From NCBI GenBank assembly GCA_910577225.1, contig CAJTMV010000022.1:1-62172 (forward strand): a stretch of DNA of 62,172 nucleotides. The letters run 5' to 3'. Position 1 is the stretch's first letter, and every line of letters begins with the position of its first letter. The stretch comes from an uncultured Eubacterium sp. Lineage in GTDB: Bacteria > Bacillota > Clostridia > Lachnospirales > Lachnospiraceae. A program made the translations under genes and the position numbers. Shown here in pieces: positions 43,486 to 51,461 of the stretch. Under the pieces are notes generated by a model, which searched no databases, was not told the origin of the DNA, and saw nothing but the letters and a program-made list of their open reading frames with translations.

Positions 43486-45002
43486 ATGTCTATTCCTGTC
43501 TTCTTTATATGTGTGCGCACTTTTATTTTTATTGTGCGGTAAATATAGGTTGTTTTTGGAATATACTGCATCCTGTTCTCATTCCTTTTTTTATTTTTTA
43601 CCTGTTCAAAATACCATTTTGCATGATACATCGCGCAATCACATTTTTGACTATGGAATCTGTTGTTTCGTTTTTTATAATGTCCAATTGCATCCACATA
43701 TGGATTCCAGCTCTTTACGATTACTTTATTACAAAAACCTTCGGTACAGGCTGCATGATATTCAGATTTTTCCAATGACCGTATAAGTACTTCAATATGA
43801 TCCGCATAAAACAAAAAATGGTCGTTCGTCATGTATACATAACTATTATTTTTATCTCTGATCCATTCGCTGATAATTTTCAGACGATCCCGTTGTCTTC
43901 GTGCTGTTCGATAGTAAATGCGCATATCTTTAAATTCTTGTCTGATCATTGTTTCTATCCCTTTATTTCCCTTATGATCAAGCACCAAAATTTTTAGATT
44001 TGCATATGTCTGATTTTTCAAAGAAAGAAGCGTTTGTTTTAAAATATTTTCATGATGAAACACCTGAATAACTATATATACCAGCGGATTTGCTGCAGGA
44101 AATTCATTCCAATAATATGCGCCCTGCCTAATCATCTCATAATCCCATTTTTGAAAAAACGGTTGAAATTCCTTTGCTGTTCCACAACATCTTTTATCCG
44201 TAAAACAGGCAATGAATTTGAAATGATCGCAATATGCCCTCCACAGCATCTTTTTTGACCCCGGAAACACCTCCGGGCGACAAAGGCAGAAAAAAAACAA
44301 CAAGTGACCGCAGATAACAGCTTTGAAATCCCCAAAACGATAGCGCAAATACAAATGATTGACGATACCATGTACATACTGAACCGGTTTAATTTCTCCC
44401 GGCTTTTGATACGCATGATGCACGATTACGGAATCTGGAACATATTGCAGCCGATATCCAAATGATCGTATTCGCCAGCTTAAGTCTACATCTTCGGCAT
44501 ACATAAAAAACCTCTCGTCAAAGCCTCCGATCCGTGCAAATACTTCTCTTTTTACTGCAAATGCGGCTCCGCTGCTCCAGCTGGTTTCAAGTGTTTGAAC
44601 ATCATATATTTTGGGATGTTCATATGGAAACTGTCTAAGTTCCCATAGAACCGTCTTTTTATCTGCGTTTTGAATGCTCTGTTCCAGTCTGGCTAATGTA
44701 TGTTTATACACCTGCGTATCGATATTAAAAAAACAGACAATCTGTGAATTTCCTCTTTGAAACCCAATATTACAAGCCTTTCCAAATCCTAAATTGGCAT
44801 CTTCTTTCACAATCTGAAACGTTTTAACGTATTTTTCATACTTTTCTTTCATTTGTTCCAGGCATAAAACCGTCCGATCTGCAGATCCATTATCCACTAC
44901 ATAAATCGCGGCTTCTGCCATATCGCTATCAGAATGCATCAAAGATTCAAAACATGGCCTGATCCACTTTTCTGAACAATAAGTAACAAATACAAAATCC
45001 AT
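43482..45002 (-). CDS. Double GT2 glycosyltransferase
   Basis: The 506-residue protein has a first GT2 domain of the WcaE/rhamnosyltransferase type (DFVFVTYCSEKWIRPCF, YVVDNGSADRT, FFNIDTQVYKHT, GAAFAVKREVFARIGGFDERFFMYAEDVDLSWR) and a second GT2-like half that starts LVYIVIQVFHHENILKQT and has YMTNDHFLFYADH. The second lacks a classical DxD, so it may be poor or non-catalytic. ATG 45002 has AGGAG upstream. It overlaps the Wzm gene by 4 nt. Confidence 0.8.
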   Translation of the reverse strand: MDFVFVTYCSEKWIRPCFESLMHSDSDMAEAAIYVVDNGSADRTVLCLEQMKEKYEKYVKTFQIVKEDANLGFGKACNIGFQRGNSQIVCFFNIDTQVYKHTLARLEQSIQNADKKTVLWELRQFPYEHPKIYDVQTLETSWSSGAAFAVKREVFARIGGFDERFFMYAEDVDLSWRIRSFGYRLQYVPDSVIVHHAYQKPGEIKPVQYVHGIVNHLYLRYRFGDFKAVICGHLLFFFCLCRPEVFPGSKKMLWRAYCDHFKFIACFTDKRCCGTAKEFQPFFQKWDYEMIRQGAYYWNEFPAANPLVYIVIQVFHHENILKQTLLSLKNQTYANLKILVLDHKGNKGIETMIRQEFKDMRIYYRTARRQRDRLKIISEWIRDKNNSYVYMTNDHFLFYADHIEVLIRSLEKSEYHAACTEGFCNKVIVKSWNPYVDAIGHYKKRNNRFHSQKCDCAMYHAKWYFEQVKNKKRNENRMQYIPKTTYIYRTIKIKVRTHIKKTGIDI

Positions 45003-45034
45003 TTCTCCGACTCCTGTCTGTACTCTGATTCCCT

Positions 45035-46822
45035 CTAACGTTCTCCCAAAAGCAAAACACGAACAGCCATTCGAACATACCGGACAATTCTCTGTTCTTT
45101 ATACTGACGAATTACGTACATCATTTCCCTGTTTATTTCTTCCACGGAAAAATCGATCTGATACATCCTCCATTTTTTGTGCAATTTTACAAGATTTTTC
45201 CGTAACTGTTCCGCCCGTTCTTTTTGTTTTCTCTTTAACCAGGGCACATAATAACAGGACGTTACCTGATTCACAAACAAAAAATCAGTCATTTGAGAAT
45301 AACGTATCCATAAATCCCAGTCCTCCAGAGCTTCCAGGTTTTCATCAAGTCCACCCATCTTTTCAAACAGACTTCTTTCAAACAAGATGCTTTGAATTGG
45401 AATATAATTTTGCGTATACAACAACAGACGATGAAAGGGCTGTCGGAATCTGACCTGCTTTTTTCCAACAGGAAGTTGTATCGACTTTCCCTGACATCTG
45501 ATCGCCCTGCCTTCTTTTGCAACGCTATAGACAGCTTTCTCCTTCCTGCCTTTCAGATGTTTCACCAATATCTCAATATGATTCGGAAACAAAATATCAT
45601 CGTCATCCAGAAAGTTCAAATATTTTCCTGATGACAATTCCATCGCCCTGTTGCCTGTTCCAGATCGTCCTATACGTCTGCCTGTTGCTTCATAGACATA
45701 TCTAAGACCGGGGTATTCCGTTCGAACCATTTCCTCCGCCGTATTTTTACCATCCTCAACGATAACCACTTCAATATTGGGATATGTCTGATTCTGAATA
45801 CTTTCTAATGCTGTACGCAAAATCCCCGGCCGGCTGCATGTACGGACAATTACGGAAACAAGCGGATACCTGTCTGCGTATCCGTCTTTTTCAGCATTTG
45901 CAGCAGTGTTCCAATGCAATTTCAATTCTTTCCTTGTCATATTCCAAAACCATGTCCAGTTTTTTCGAAAATCTCTGCTTTGCATACACCTTATTAAATA
46001 TAGCAACACCCGATACAAATACAACGGGTAGATTTCCCGATTCGCCGCGTGCAGATAATGTTTGCAATAATAAATTTCGCTACGCACATTCTGAGCAAAT
46101 GAAAATGCTTTTCTATGACGCGTACTTCGCCCATGTAAATGCTCAATTACAGCCTTTGGCTCGTATATCGATCGAAATCCCTGTTCCTCCATTTGAATGC
46201 CAAGTATAAATTCCTCTTCGTACAAAAACGGATGCTCATCAAACGGAGTAACCGCTCTGGCGCATCGAGCGGTCATCATAAAGCAGCATCCAGGAACCGC
46301 ATACGCTTCAAACCTGGATGCATAATCTTTGTCATATCCAAAATAAGTCCGAAAACTGTTTCGAAACAATATATGAGCCCTTGTACGCACCTTATATTTT
46401 TCTGCCATTCCTGTCCTTCGAAACATACATCCTTTTTGTATTTTCCCCTTTGCATCCAGAATCATAGGAGCTGCAATGCCTGCCGACGGACACCGGCGCA
46501 GACATTCCTGCATTGCGTCAATAGCATGCGGAAAATATCTTACGTCATTATTAGATATAAGAATCTCGTTACATCCGATTTCCTGCGCCTTTGCAATCCC
46601 CTTATTATTACCGGCATTATACCCAGTGTTTTTCTGATTTTGTATCAATAAAATTGCATATCGTTCCACAAACGACGAAAGATTAAATGCCGGCCGGTTC
46701 TCAGACGCATTATCTACCAAAATAATTTTATATGCATCTTTGGGCGGATTCTGTTCGATGCTTTTTACACATCGCTTTGTATCTTCCCAATTTCTATAAT
46801 TTAAAATTACAATCCCTATCAT
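45035..46822 (-). CDS. Double GT2 glycosyltransferase
   Basis: The 595-residue protein joins two GT2 domains. Domain 1: GIVILNYRNWEDTKRCVKS, LVDNASENRP, LISNNDVRYFPHAI, CCFMMTARCARA. Domain 2 (from about residue 325): LVSVIVRTCSRPGILRTALE, VVIVEDGKNTAEEM and FLDDDDILFPNHIE with a full DDDD motif, then EALEDWDLWIRYSQ. Two different transfer steps may thus be linked. A weak GAG-type ribosome site lies upstream. It lies between two other GT genes. Confidence 0.82.
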   Translation of the reverse strand: MIGIVILNYRNWEDTKRCVKSIEQNPPKDAYKIILVDNASENRPAFNLSSFVERYAILLIQNQKNTGYNAGNNKGIAKAQEIGCNEILISNNDVRYFPHAIDAMQECLRRCPSAGIAAPMILDAKGKIQKGCMFRRTGMAEKYKVRTRAHILFRNSFRTYFGYDKDYASRFEAYAVPGCCFMMTARCARAVTPFDEHPFLYEEEFILGIQMEEQGFRSIYEPKAVIEHLHGRSTRHRKAFSFAQNVRSEIYYCKHYLHAANREIYPLYLYRVLLYLIRCMQSRDFRKNWTWFWNMTRKELKLHWNTAANAEKDGYADRYPLVSVIVRTCSRPGILRTALESIQNQTYPNIEVVIVEDGKNTAEEMVRTEYPGLRYVYEATGRRIGRSGTGNRAMELSSGKYLNFLDDDDILFPNHIEILVKHLKGRKEKAVYSVAKEGRAIRCQGKSIQLPVGKKQVRFRQPFHRLLLYTQNYIPIQSILFERSLFEKMGGLDENLEALEDWDLWIRYSQMTDFLFVNQVTSCYYVPWLKRKQKERAEQLRKNLVKLHKKWRMYQIDFSVEEINREMMYVIRQYKEQRIVRYVRMAVRVLLLGER

Positions 46823-46832
46823 ACGTAGTTAC

Positions 46833-47675
46833 TTACTCTTTCCAAACCTTTGCGTCCAATGATCTGCATGTATCATTTCCAAATCGCTTCTGACGCTGGT
46901 ATTGTATCAGCTTTGGCGGTATCATTCCTGCCACAAGCGGTTTTATCACATACTTAAGGTTTCCATTTTGTATCCCCATCCTTCGAAATCCCTGGCAACG
47001 AACATAGCATTCATTCAAACGATACCGATATTTCCGTTTCTTATATGAACTTTGATCTTCGCGATAATATAATAATGTTTCCTGCAAATTATAGCCCTGA
47101 AATCCGTCAGCATATAACCGCATAAAAAAATCATAGTCTTCCACCCTGCGTTTCTTTGCGGATTCGCAATATCCGCCAATCTGTTCCATAACCTCTTTTC
47201 GAACCATTACAGATGGATGCACAAATGGTGATGTAACCAGAAAATCTTTCTTATTCGGACATTCTGTCATTTTACGTTCTCCCCAGATACTCTGATCGTC
47301 GATCAGACTTACATTACATCCAGCCAGGACAAATTCTTCATGCTCCTGCAAAAAAACTATCTGTTTGGCTAACCGCTCTGGTCTGGAGATATCATCCGCA
47401 TCCATTCGGGCAATATATCTGCCCAAAGCACACCGTAATCCCTGGTTCAGAACAGCTGCGAGTCCCTGATTTTTCTGGTTGTGCAGCAATCGTATCCTGC
47501 TGTCTTTTCGACAAAAATGATCAAGCCATTGAAAAAAAGCAGCTTCTGATCCATCATCACAAATAATAAATTCAAAATCCGTAAAAGTCTGATTTAATAT
47601 GGAATCGATGGCCATTGTGACATAATCTCTGTTACTTTCATTAAAAGTCCCCATCAGGACGGATACTTCTGGCAT
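46833..47675 (-). CDS. GT2-family glycosyltransferase
   Basis: The 280-residue protein begins EVSVLMGTFNESNRDYVTMAIDSIL, has FIICDDGSE and the catalytic-site ARMDADDISRPERL (DxD), then PFVHPSVMVRKEVMEQIGGY and RRVEDYDFFMRLYADG. It is a single-domain GT2 transferase like those in teichoic or capsule clusters. The ribosome site GGAGG precedes ATG 47675. The donor is unknown. Confidence 0.87.
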   Translation of the reverse strand: MPEVSVLMGTFNESNRDYVTMAIDSILNQTFTDFEFIICDDGSEAAFFQWLDHFCRKDSRIRLLHNQKNQGLAAVLNQGLRCALGRYIARMDADDISRPERLAKQIVFLQEHEEFVLAGCNVSLIDDQSIWGERKMTECPNKKDFLVTSPFVHPSVMVRKEVMEQIGGYCESAKKRRVEDYDFFMRLYADGFQGYNLQETLLYYREDQSSYKKRKYRYRLNECYVRCQGFRRMGIQNGNLKYVIKPLVAGMIPPKLIQYQRQKRFGNDTCRSLDAKVWKE

Positions 47676-47730
47676 CTTTCCTCCCTGCCCACTGTATTTT
47701 GCTCTTTATTTGCCAGTCATTACAAGGTTT

Positions 47731-48882
47731 TCACAGTATTTCGTATATTTTCTTCATTTTCTGTTGTACAACCTTCTGACTATAACCGCTCATTTTTTTT
47801 CGATTGAAATCACCGTTTACTTTTCTCATCCATGGGTGATCTGCGAATTCCTCCAGCATGTCCGAAAGCTGTTTTATTGAATTAAGAGAAAAACATTTTC
47901 CATTTTTTGCGTCTGCCAGCTCTCTGCTGCCCCTGATATTTGAAACCACACACGGCAATCCTGATGCCATCGCTTCCATCAATGCAACCGGCATCCCTTC
48001 TCTTTTAGATGGAAACACAAATACATCTGCATTTTGATAAATTTCAGGCATATCTTTCTGAAATCCGGGCATACGGACATATCTGCTTACCCCCAGACGA
48101 TGAGCATATCTCTTTAATTTCATTTTTAACGCTCCCTGTCCGCAAATCAGATAGTACAGATCCTGTCTCTGCATTGCAGCCAATGCCCGAATTACCATCC
48201 TATGATTTTTCCCCTTGTTCAGCTCTCCCACTGACAGAAAAATGCACGCATGCTCGGGAATCTTATATTTCCTGCAAAAAGATATTCTTTGATTTTTCTC
48301 TGACTGACAAAATCTATCCATATCAATCCCAACGCCTGGAATTTTGTATGTTTCCTTTGCCTTTAGTTTTCTTTTCGCAAGTTTATAGTCCTCATCATTT
48401 ACTGTAATCAGTACATCTGTCCATCTTGAAAGTATCTTTTCAGCCGGATAATACAATATCCAGTTTTTTAACGGAGCACCTTTATAAAAATGAAATCCGT
48501 GCGCTGTATAGATTACCCGGATAGACCGTTTATGTGCCACGATTCTTGCAAGCGCGCCTCCAATCGGCGAATGACAATGCAGCCAGTCATAATGCTTCAT
48601 CTGCGTCAGGCACATTAGCTGCCTGTACGCGGTAAAACATTTTTGAACCGCCAGAATATGTCTTGGACAATCCCACTGATACCATGTAACTTTCTGTTTC
48701 GTGAGCTTTTGCTGCAGCTTTCGAATCTGCTTTTCATCGCATGTATTTCCTTCTTTAAAATTACATACCACATGTACCTCATACCCCATACTTTGTAACA
48801 GACAAATATTCGGCATGTTAAACTGATCTATCATAGATGCCACGGATGCAACCATCAGCACTTTCAACTTCCTATGCTTCAT
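47731..48882 (-). CDS. GT4-family glycosyltransferase
   Basis: The 383-residue GT-B protein has an N-terminal domain KVLMVASVASMIDQFN, then RVIYTAHGFHFYKGAPLKNW, seen in EpsD/CapM-like enzymes, and the C-terminal nucleotide-sugar site FVFPSKREGMPVALMEAMASGLPCVVSNIRGSREL (E-x7-E). Such proteins often add the second sugar on the lipid carrier. Its start overlaps the XRE regulator by 11 nt. No initiating sugar-phosphate transferase gene lies in this window. Confidence 0.87.
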   Translation of the reverse strand: MKHRKLKVLMVASVASMIDQFNMPNICLLQSMGYEVHVVCNFKEGNTCDEKQIRKLQQKLTKQKVTWYQWDCPRHILAVQKCFTAYRQLMCLTQMKHYDWLHCHSPIGGALARIVAHKRSIRVIYTAHGFHFYKGAPLKNWILYYPAEKILSRWTDVLITVNDEDYKLAKRKLKAKETYKIPGVGIDMDRFCQSEKNQRISFCRKYKIPEHACIFLSVGELNKGKNHRMVIRALAAMQRQDLYYLICGQGALKMKLKRYAHRLGVSRYVRMPGFQKDMPEIYQNADVFVFPSKREGMPVALMEAMASGLPCVVSNIRGSRELADAKNGKCFSLNSIKQLSDMLEEFADHPWMRKVNGDFNRKKMSGYSQKVVQQKMKKIYEIL

Positions 48883-49228
48883 TCATAATCTCTGCCACGG
48901 ATTTCATAATTTTCACATACATCGCGTAGCTATCCTGTTCTTTCTTTTTCTTGCTGTCATTCAGCTTTATTTCAGGTACATGCAGCATATCCAGCACCGC
49001 ATCGGACGGATGGGCCACTCCCCAAAGAATTTCATCTGCGGCTGCATCCAAAGCTCCACAAATACTTACAAATGTTTCCAGACTCATAATTCTTGTTCCA
49101 CGCTCAATATGTCCCAAAAATGACATGCTGATGCCACATTTTTTTGCAAGCTCATCCTGCGACCAGCCTTTTACTTTTCGAAGCTGACGGATTCTCATTC
49201 CGATTCTTCCATAATCCAGTTCCCTCAT
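48872..49228 (-). CDS. XRE-family regulator heading the glycan cluster
   Basis: This 118-residue protein has an N-terminal Cro/CI helix-turn-helix: IGMRIRQLRKVKGWSQDELAKKCGISMSFLGHIERGTRIMSLETFVSICGAL. The C-terminal ~45 residues are charged (KLNDSKKKKEQ). The ATG at 49228 has GGAGG 4 nt upstream. It overlaps the GT4 gene by 11 nt and would be cotranscribed with the cluster. I infer that it controls the glycan genes, possibly through the region with tandem repeats upstream. Confidence 0.85.
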   Translation of the reverse strand: MRELDYGRIGMRIRQLRKVKGWSQDELAKKCGISMSFLGHIERGTRIMSLETFVSICGALDAAADEILWGVAHPSDAVLDMLHVPEIKLNDSKKKKEQDSYAMYVKIMKSVAEIMNEA

Positions 49229-49340
49229 ATTTCCTCCATTTTAACAATACCTTACAATCACTCTCATCCATGTGAAGGTTGGCCTTACACAATTCTGCAA
49301 TTTTTACAAAGTATTCGGCTTCAAAGTCTGCCTGTTCCTG

Positions 49341-49427
49341 CTAACATAACATTTTCTTATATTTTGTTATGCGGCACACCCACGCAAAAACCCCCGCAAA
49401 AGGCATAAATAAAGGAACTTTCCGCAT
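49341..49427 (-). CDS. Possible leader ORF, 28 codons
   Basis: The frame starts ATG 49427 (MRKVPLFMPFAGVFAWVC) and ends at TAG 49341. AGGAGG lies just before the ATG, but with a spacing of one base, which is too short for a standard start. It could be a leader peptide with a hydrophobic centre, or chance. Confidence 0.25.
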   Translation of the reverse strand: MRKVPLFMPFAGVFAWVCRITKYKKMLC

Positions 49428-49439
49428 TCCTCCTCATTT

Positions 49440-49477
49440 CCATACAAAAAACTATGTTCCATTAAGAAACATAGTTT
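49440..49477 (-). terminator. Terminator-like hairpin in the cluster leader
   Basis: On the minus strand AAAACTATGTT (49477-49467) pairs with AACATAGTTTT (49457-49447), followed by a T-run. It sits 219 bp upstream of the XRE gene; if transcription starts farther upstream, it would act as an attenuator, a control type known for Firmicute polysaccharide operons. Confidence 0.5.
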
Positions 49478-49654
49478 TCTTTCAGTCCGAAATTATTTTC
49501 AATATCTCCCCATCCATTTTTTGTATAATCCAAACAAATACATCCAACAGTCCAATCAAACTATTTGGTAATTTTATACAATTTAAATGTTTATATTGCA
49601 AAAATTTAAAAATTGGTATAGAATACTTTCAGGCAACATTTTATAAGAAAATGT

Positions 49655-49718
49655 TATCTTTAAGAAATATTATATTTAAGAAATATCATATTTAAAAAAT
49701 ATCATATTTAAGAAATGT
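49655..49718. repeat. AT-rich 16-bp tandem repeat, four copies
   Basis: Units begin at 49655, 49671, 49687 and 49703 with consensus yATmTTTAAGAAATAT; one to three mismatches per unit, and a degenerate fifth follows. The period of 16 and A/T-rich phase could affect DNA bending or protein binding. Confidence 0.8.
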
Positions 49719-49790
49719 CATATACAAAAATCTTATCTTTAAAAAATCCTGCCATCCTCCCTGTCTCCAAATCAGACAAATATCCGCAGC

Positions 49791-49840
49791 AAAAAGGCAC
49801 AGCGCCCATCCTGCAATCTTCGATGAGCGCTATGCCTTTT
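49791..49840 (-). terminator. Terminator of the wall-hydrolase gene
   Basis: AAAAAGGCACAGCGC (49791-49805) pairs with GCGCTATGCCTTTT (49827-49840) with one mismatch. A T-run follows on the minus strand, 18 bp after the stop at 49858. Confidence 0.82.
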
Positions 49841-49857
49841 ATTTCCGCTATTCCTTT

Positions 49858-51087
49858 TTAATAAAACACATGATCCCCTATCACCAGTCCGTCGATCAGT
49901 CCGTTATCTGCCCGAAAGTATAAACAATCCACATTCCTGCGGCCGTTCAGCACCTCTCTTGCCGCCGATACGCATCTGCTCCCCAGACCTGCCGCCAGCG
50001 CGTGCGCAAACCTGCCGCTTGCAACCGGCGAAAATTGTCCGCTTTGATAAATGACGCCGCTGATGCTGTTTGGAAAGCTGCTGCTGGCCACGCGGTTTAG
50101 TATCACGCTTCCTACTGCCAGCTGTCCTTCGTATGACTGGTTGCCAGCTTCGCAATAGATAATTGTCGATAACAATTCCAGATCGCCCGCGCCTGCCTGC
50201 ACACTGCGGCCAGCATTGCCGCTGTCAGCATTCCTGCCGCTGCTGCCGGAACTGCTGTTCTGCTGACATTGCTGCTCTTCCTGCTGCCTCCTAAGCTGCT
50301 CTTCCTGCTGTCGGATCTCTTCTTCACGCTTTTTGTCCTCCTCGGCCTTTTGCCGCTCCAGTTCCTTTTCATATTGTTTCTGTCTCTCCAGATCCTGTTC
50401 GTATTTTTCCTGCAGCTCTTTGGAATCCTGAATCTGCGCAATCTTGCTGCTCAGATGATACTTAAGCTGCACGACGGTCTCGTCGATCTCTGACAGCTGG
50501 CCAGACTGCTGCTTTTCGAGTATCTCAAGCTGTTCTTTTTCTGCAACCAGCTTTGCTTTATCTTTTTTGATTTTTCGTGTTGTCTCCTTATACTCTTCCA
50601 GTTTTTCCCTGTCATATGACATGACAGCCATAAAATAATTTGCCCGCCGCAGAGCCTCCGGCATCGAATCTGCTTCCAGCACGCACATAATCATATCTGT
50701 CGTACTGTTTTCATACATAAATCGAATCCGTTGTTTCATCTGCTCATACTGTTCTTTACTGTCTGCTTTTGACTGCTGCAGTGATTGCTGTGTCTTTTGA
50801 ATCTCTTCCTGCGTATCCGCGATCGATGATCTGGTATCGTCCAGCTCCTTTGACAGGCGGCTGATCTTCTCCTGCTTCACCGCAATCTCCTGTTCCAGTA
50901 TATTTTGTTCCTTCTGATAAGTACTGATCTTTTGATCTGTCTGATCCAGCGCGTCCTCCAATTCCTGAATCTTTTGTCCAGTACTGTCCATCCGGTCCTG
51001 AATCGCGGTAGCCTGCGCCTGGCTGCTGCACAGCATGCTTAATGCCAGCAAAAATCCCACCCCGCAGATTTTTCTCTTTTGCTTCAT
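49858..51087 (-). CDS. Secreted cell-wall hydrolase: coiled coil plus SleB-type (Hydrolase_2) domain
   Basis: The 409-residue protein begins with a signal peptide (KICGVGFLLALSMLCSSQAQA) and a long coiled coil (about 30-235), as in PcsB/CwlO-type proteins, with TTDMIMCVLEADSMPEALRRANYFMAVM. A Glu/Gln-rich segment (240-285) and a short Ser/Gly linker lead to the SleB-type domain: LLSTIIYCEAGNQSYEGQLAVGSVILNR, with the catalytic Glu, SGQFSPVASGR and a C-terminal DHVFY. It likely cuts peptidoglycan (lytic transglycosylase/amidase) during growth. The start ATG 51087 has AGGAG upstream. It has its own terminator. Confidence 0.9.
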   Translation of the reverse strand: MKQKRKICGVGFLLALSMLCSSQAQATAIQDRMDSTGQKIQELEDALDQTDQKISTYQKEQNILEQEIAVKQEKISRLSKELDDTRSSIADTQEEIQKTQQSLQQSKADSKEQYEQMKQRIRFMYENSTTDMIMCVLEADSMPEALRRANYFMAVMSYDREKLEEYKETTRKIKKDKAKLVAEKEQLEILEKQQSGQLSEIDETVVQLKYHLSSKIAQIQDSKELQEKYEQDLERQKQYEKELERQKAEEDKKREEEIRQQEEQLRRQQEEQQCQQNSSSGSSGRNADSGNAGRSVQAGAGDLELLSTIIYCEAGNQSYEGQLAVGSVILNRVASSSFPNSISGVIYQSGQFSPVASGRFAHALAAGLGSRCVSAAREVLNGRRNVDCLYFRADNGLIDGLVIGDHVFY

Positions 51088-51245
51088 TACGGTACAACTC
51101 CTTTAACTCTGTTTCATTGGATATGTATTGCCTGTTGCAACTAAGATTTATGAACAATATTAACAAGATTATTAATATATTATATCATTTATGTTACGCA
51201 ATGTATATATTTTCCTTGATGTTTTTGATTGTTTTTTTTTTCAAC

Positions 51246-51257
51246 TTATGCTATCAT
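51246..51257 (+). promoter_or_regulatory. Possible extended -10 promoter
   Basis: TATGcTATCAT (TG at 51249-51250, TATCAT at 51252-51257) with a weak TTGTTT at 51229-51234. It would give a leader of ~185 nt for the HD-GYP-like gene. Confidence 0.35.
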
Positions 51258-51374
51258 TAATAAAAGTGGGGTTTATCTGGCTATTTTTACTAATTTTTAT
51301 AAACGCAGACTTACATAAACAAATCTATCAGTCTGATACCGCTGTCTTTCGAGGAAATACGGGAGCATGGCACT

Positions 51375-51461
51375 ATGCAAGAGAAAGAAATGAAAGGAGA
51401 AGCTGCCCGGCAAAGTGATTTGTCCATATTTCGAGCAGCAAGGGTACTATGTTATTTGTAG
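51375..51461 (+). CDS. Possible short upstream ORF, 28 codons
   Basis: ATG 51375 (MQEKEMKGEAARQSDLSIF) ends at TAG 51461, overlapping the start of the next gene by 13 nt in another frame. GGGAG is 11 nt upstream. It may couple translation of the downstream gene, or may be chance. Confidence 0.3.
   Translation: MQEKEMKGEAARQSDLSIFRAARVLCYL

Larger units (their letters stand above)
49229..49857. other. Upstream region of the glycan cluster
   Basis: This 629-bp region lies between the XRE gene and the wall-hydrolase gene. It holds, on the minus strand, a hairpin with a T-run (49440-49477), a possible 28-codon leader ORF (49341-49427) and a 16-bp tandem repeat array (49655-49718), then the hydrolase terminator (49791-49840). 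The cluster promoter is not clear by eye. Confidence 0.5.

Noticed and set aside
49655..49718. CRISPR array or phage att site
   Set aside because: 16-bp units without spacers, and no integrase or cas gene nearby.
51258..51448. c-di-GMP riboswitch ahead of the HD-GYP-like gene
   Set aside because: The leader looked promising in context, but I could not find the conserved GEMM core.
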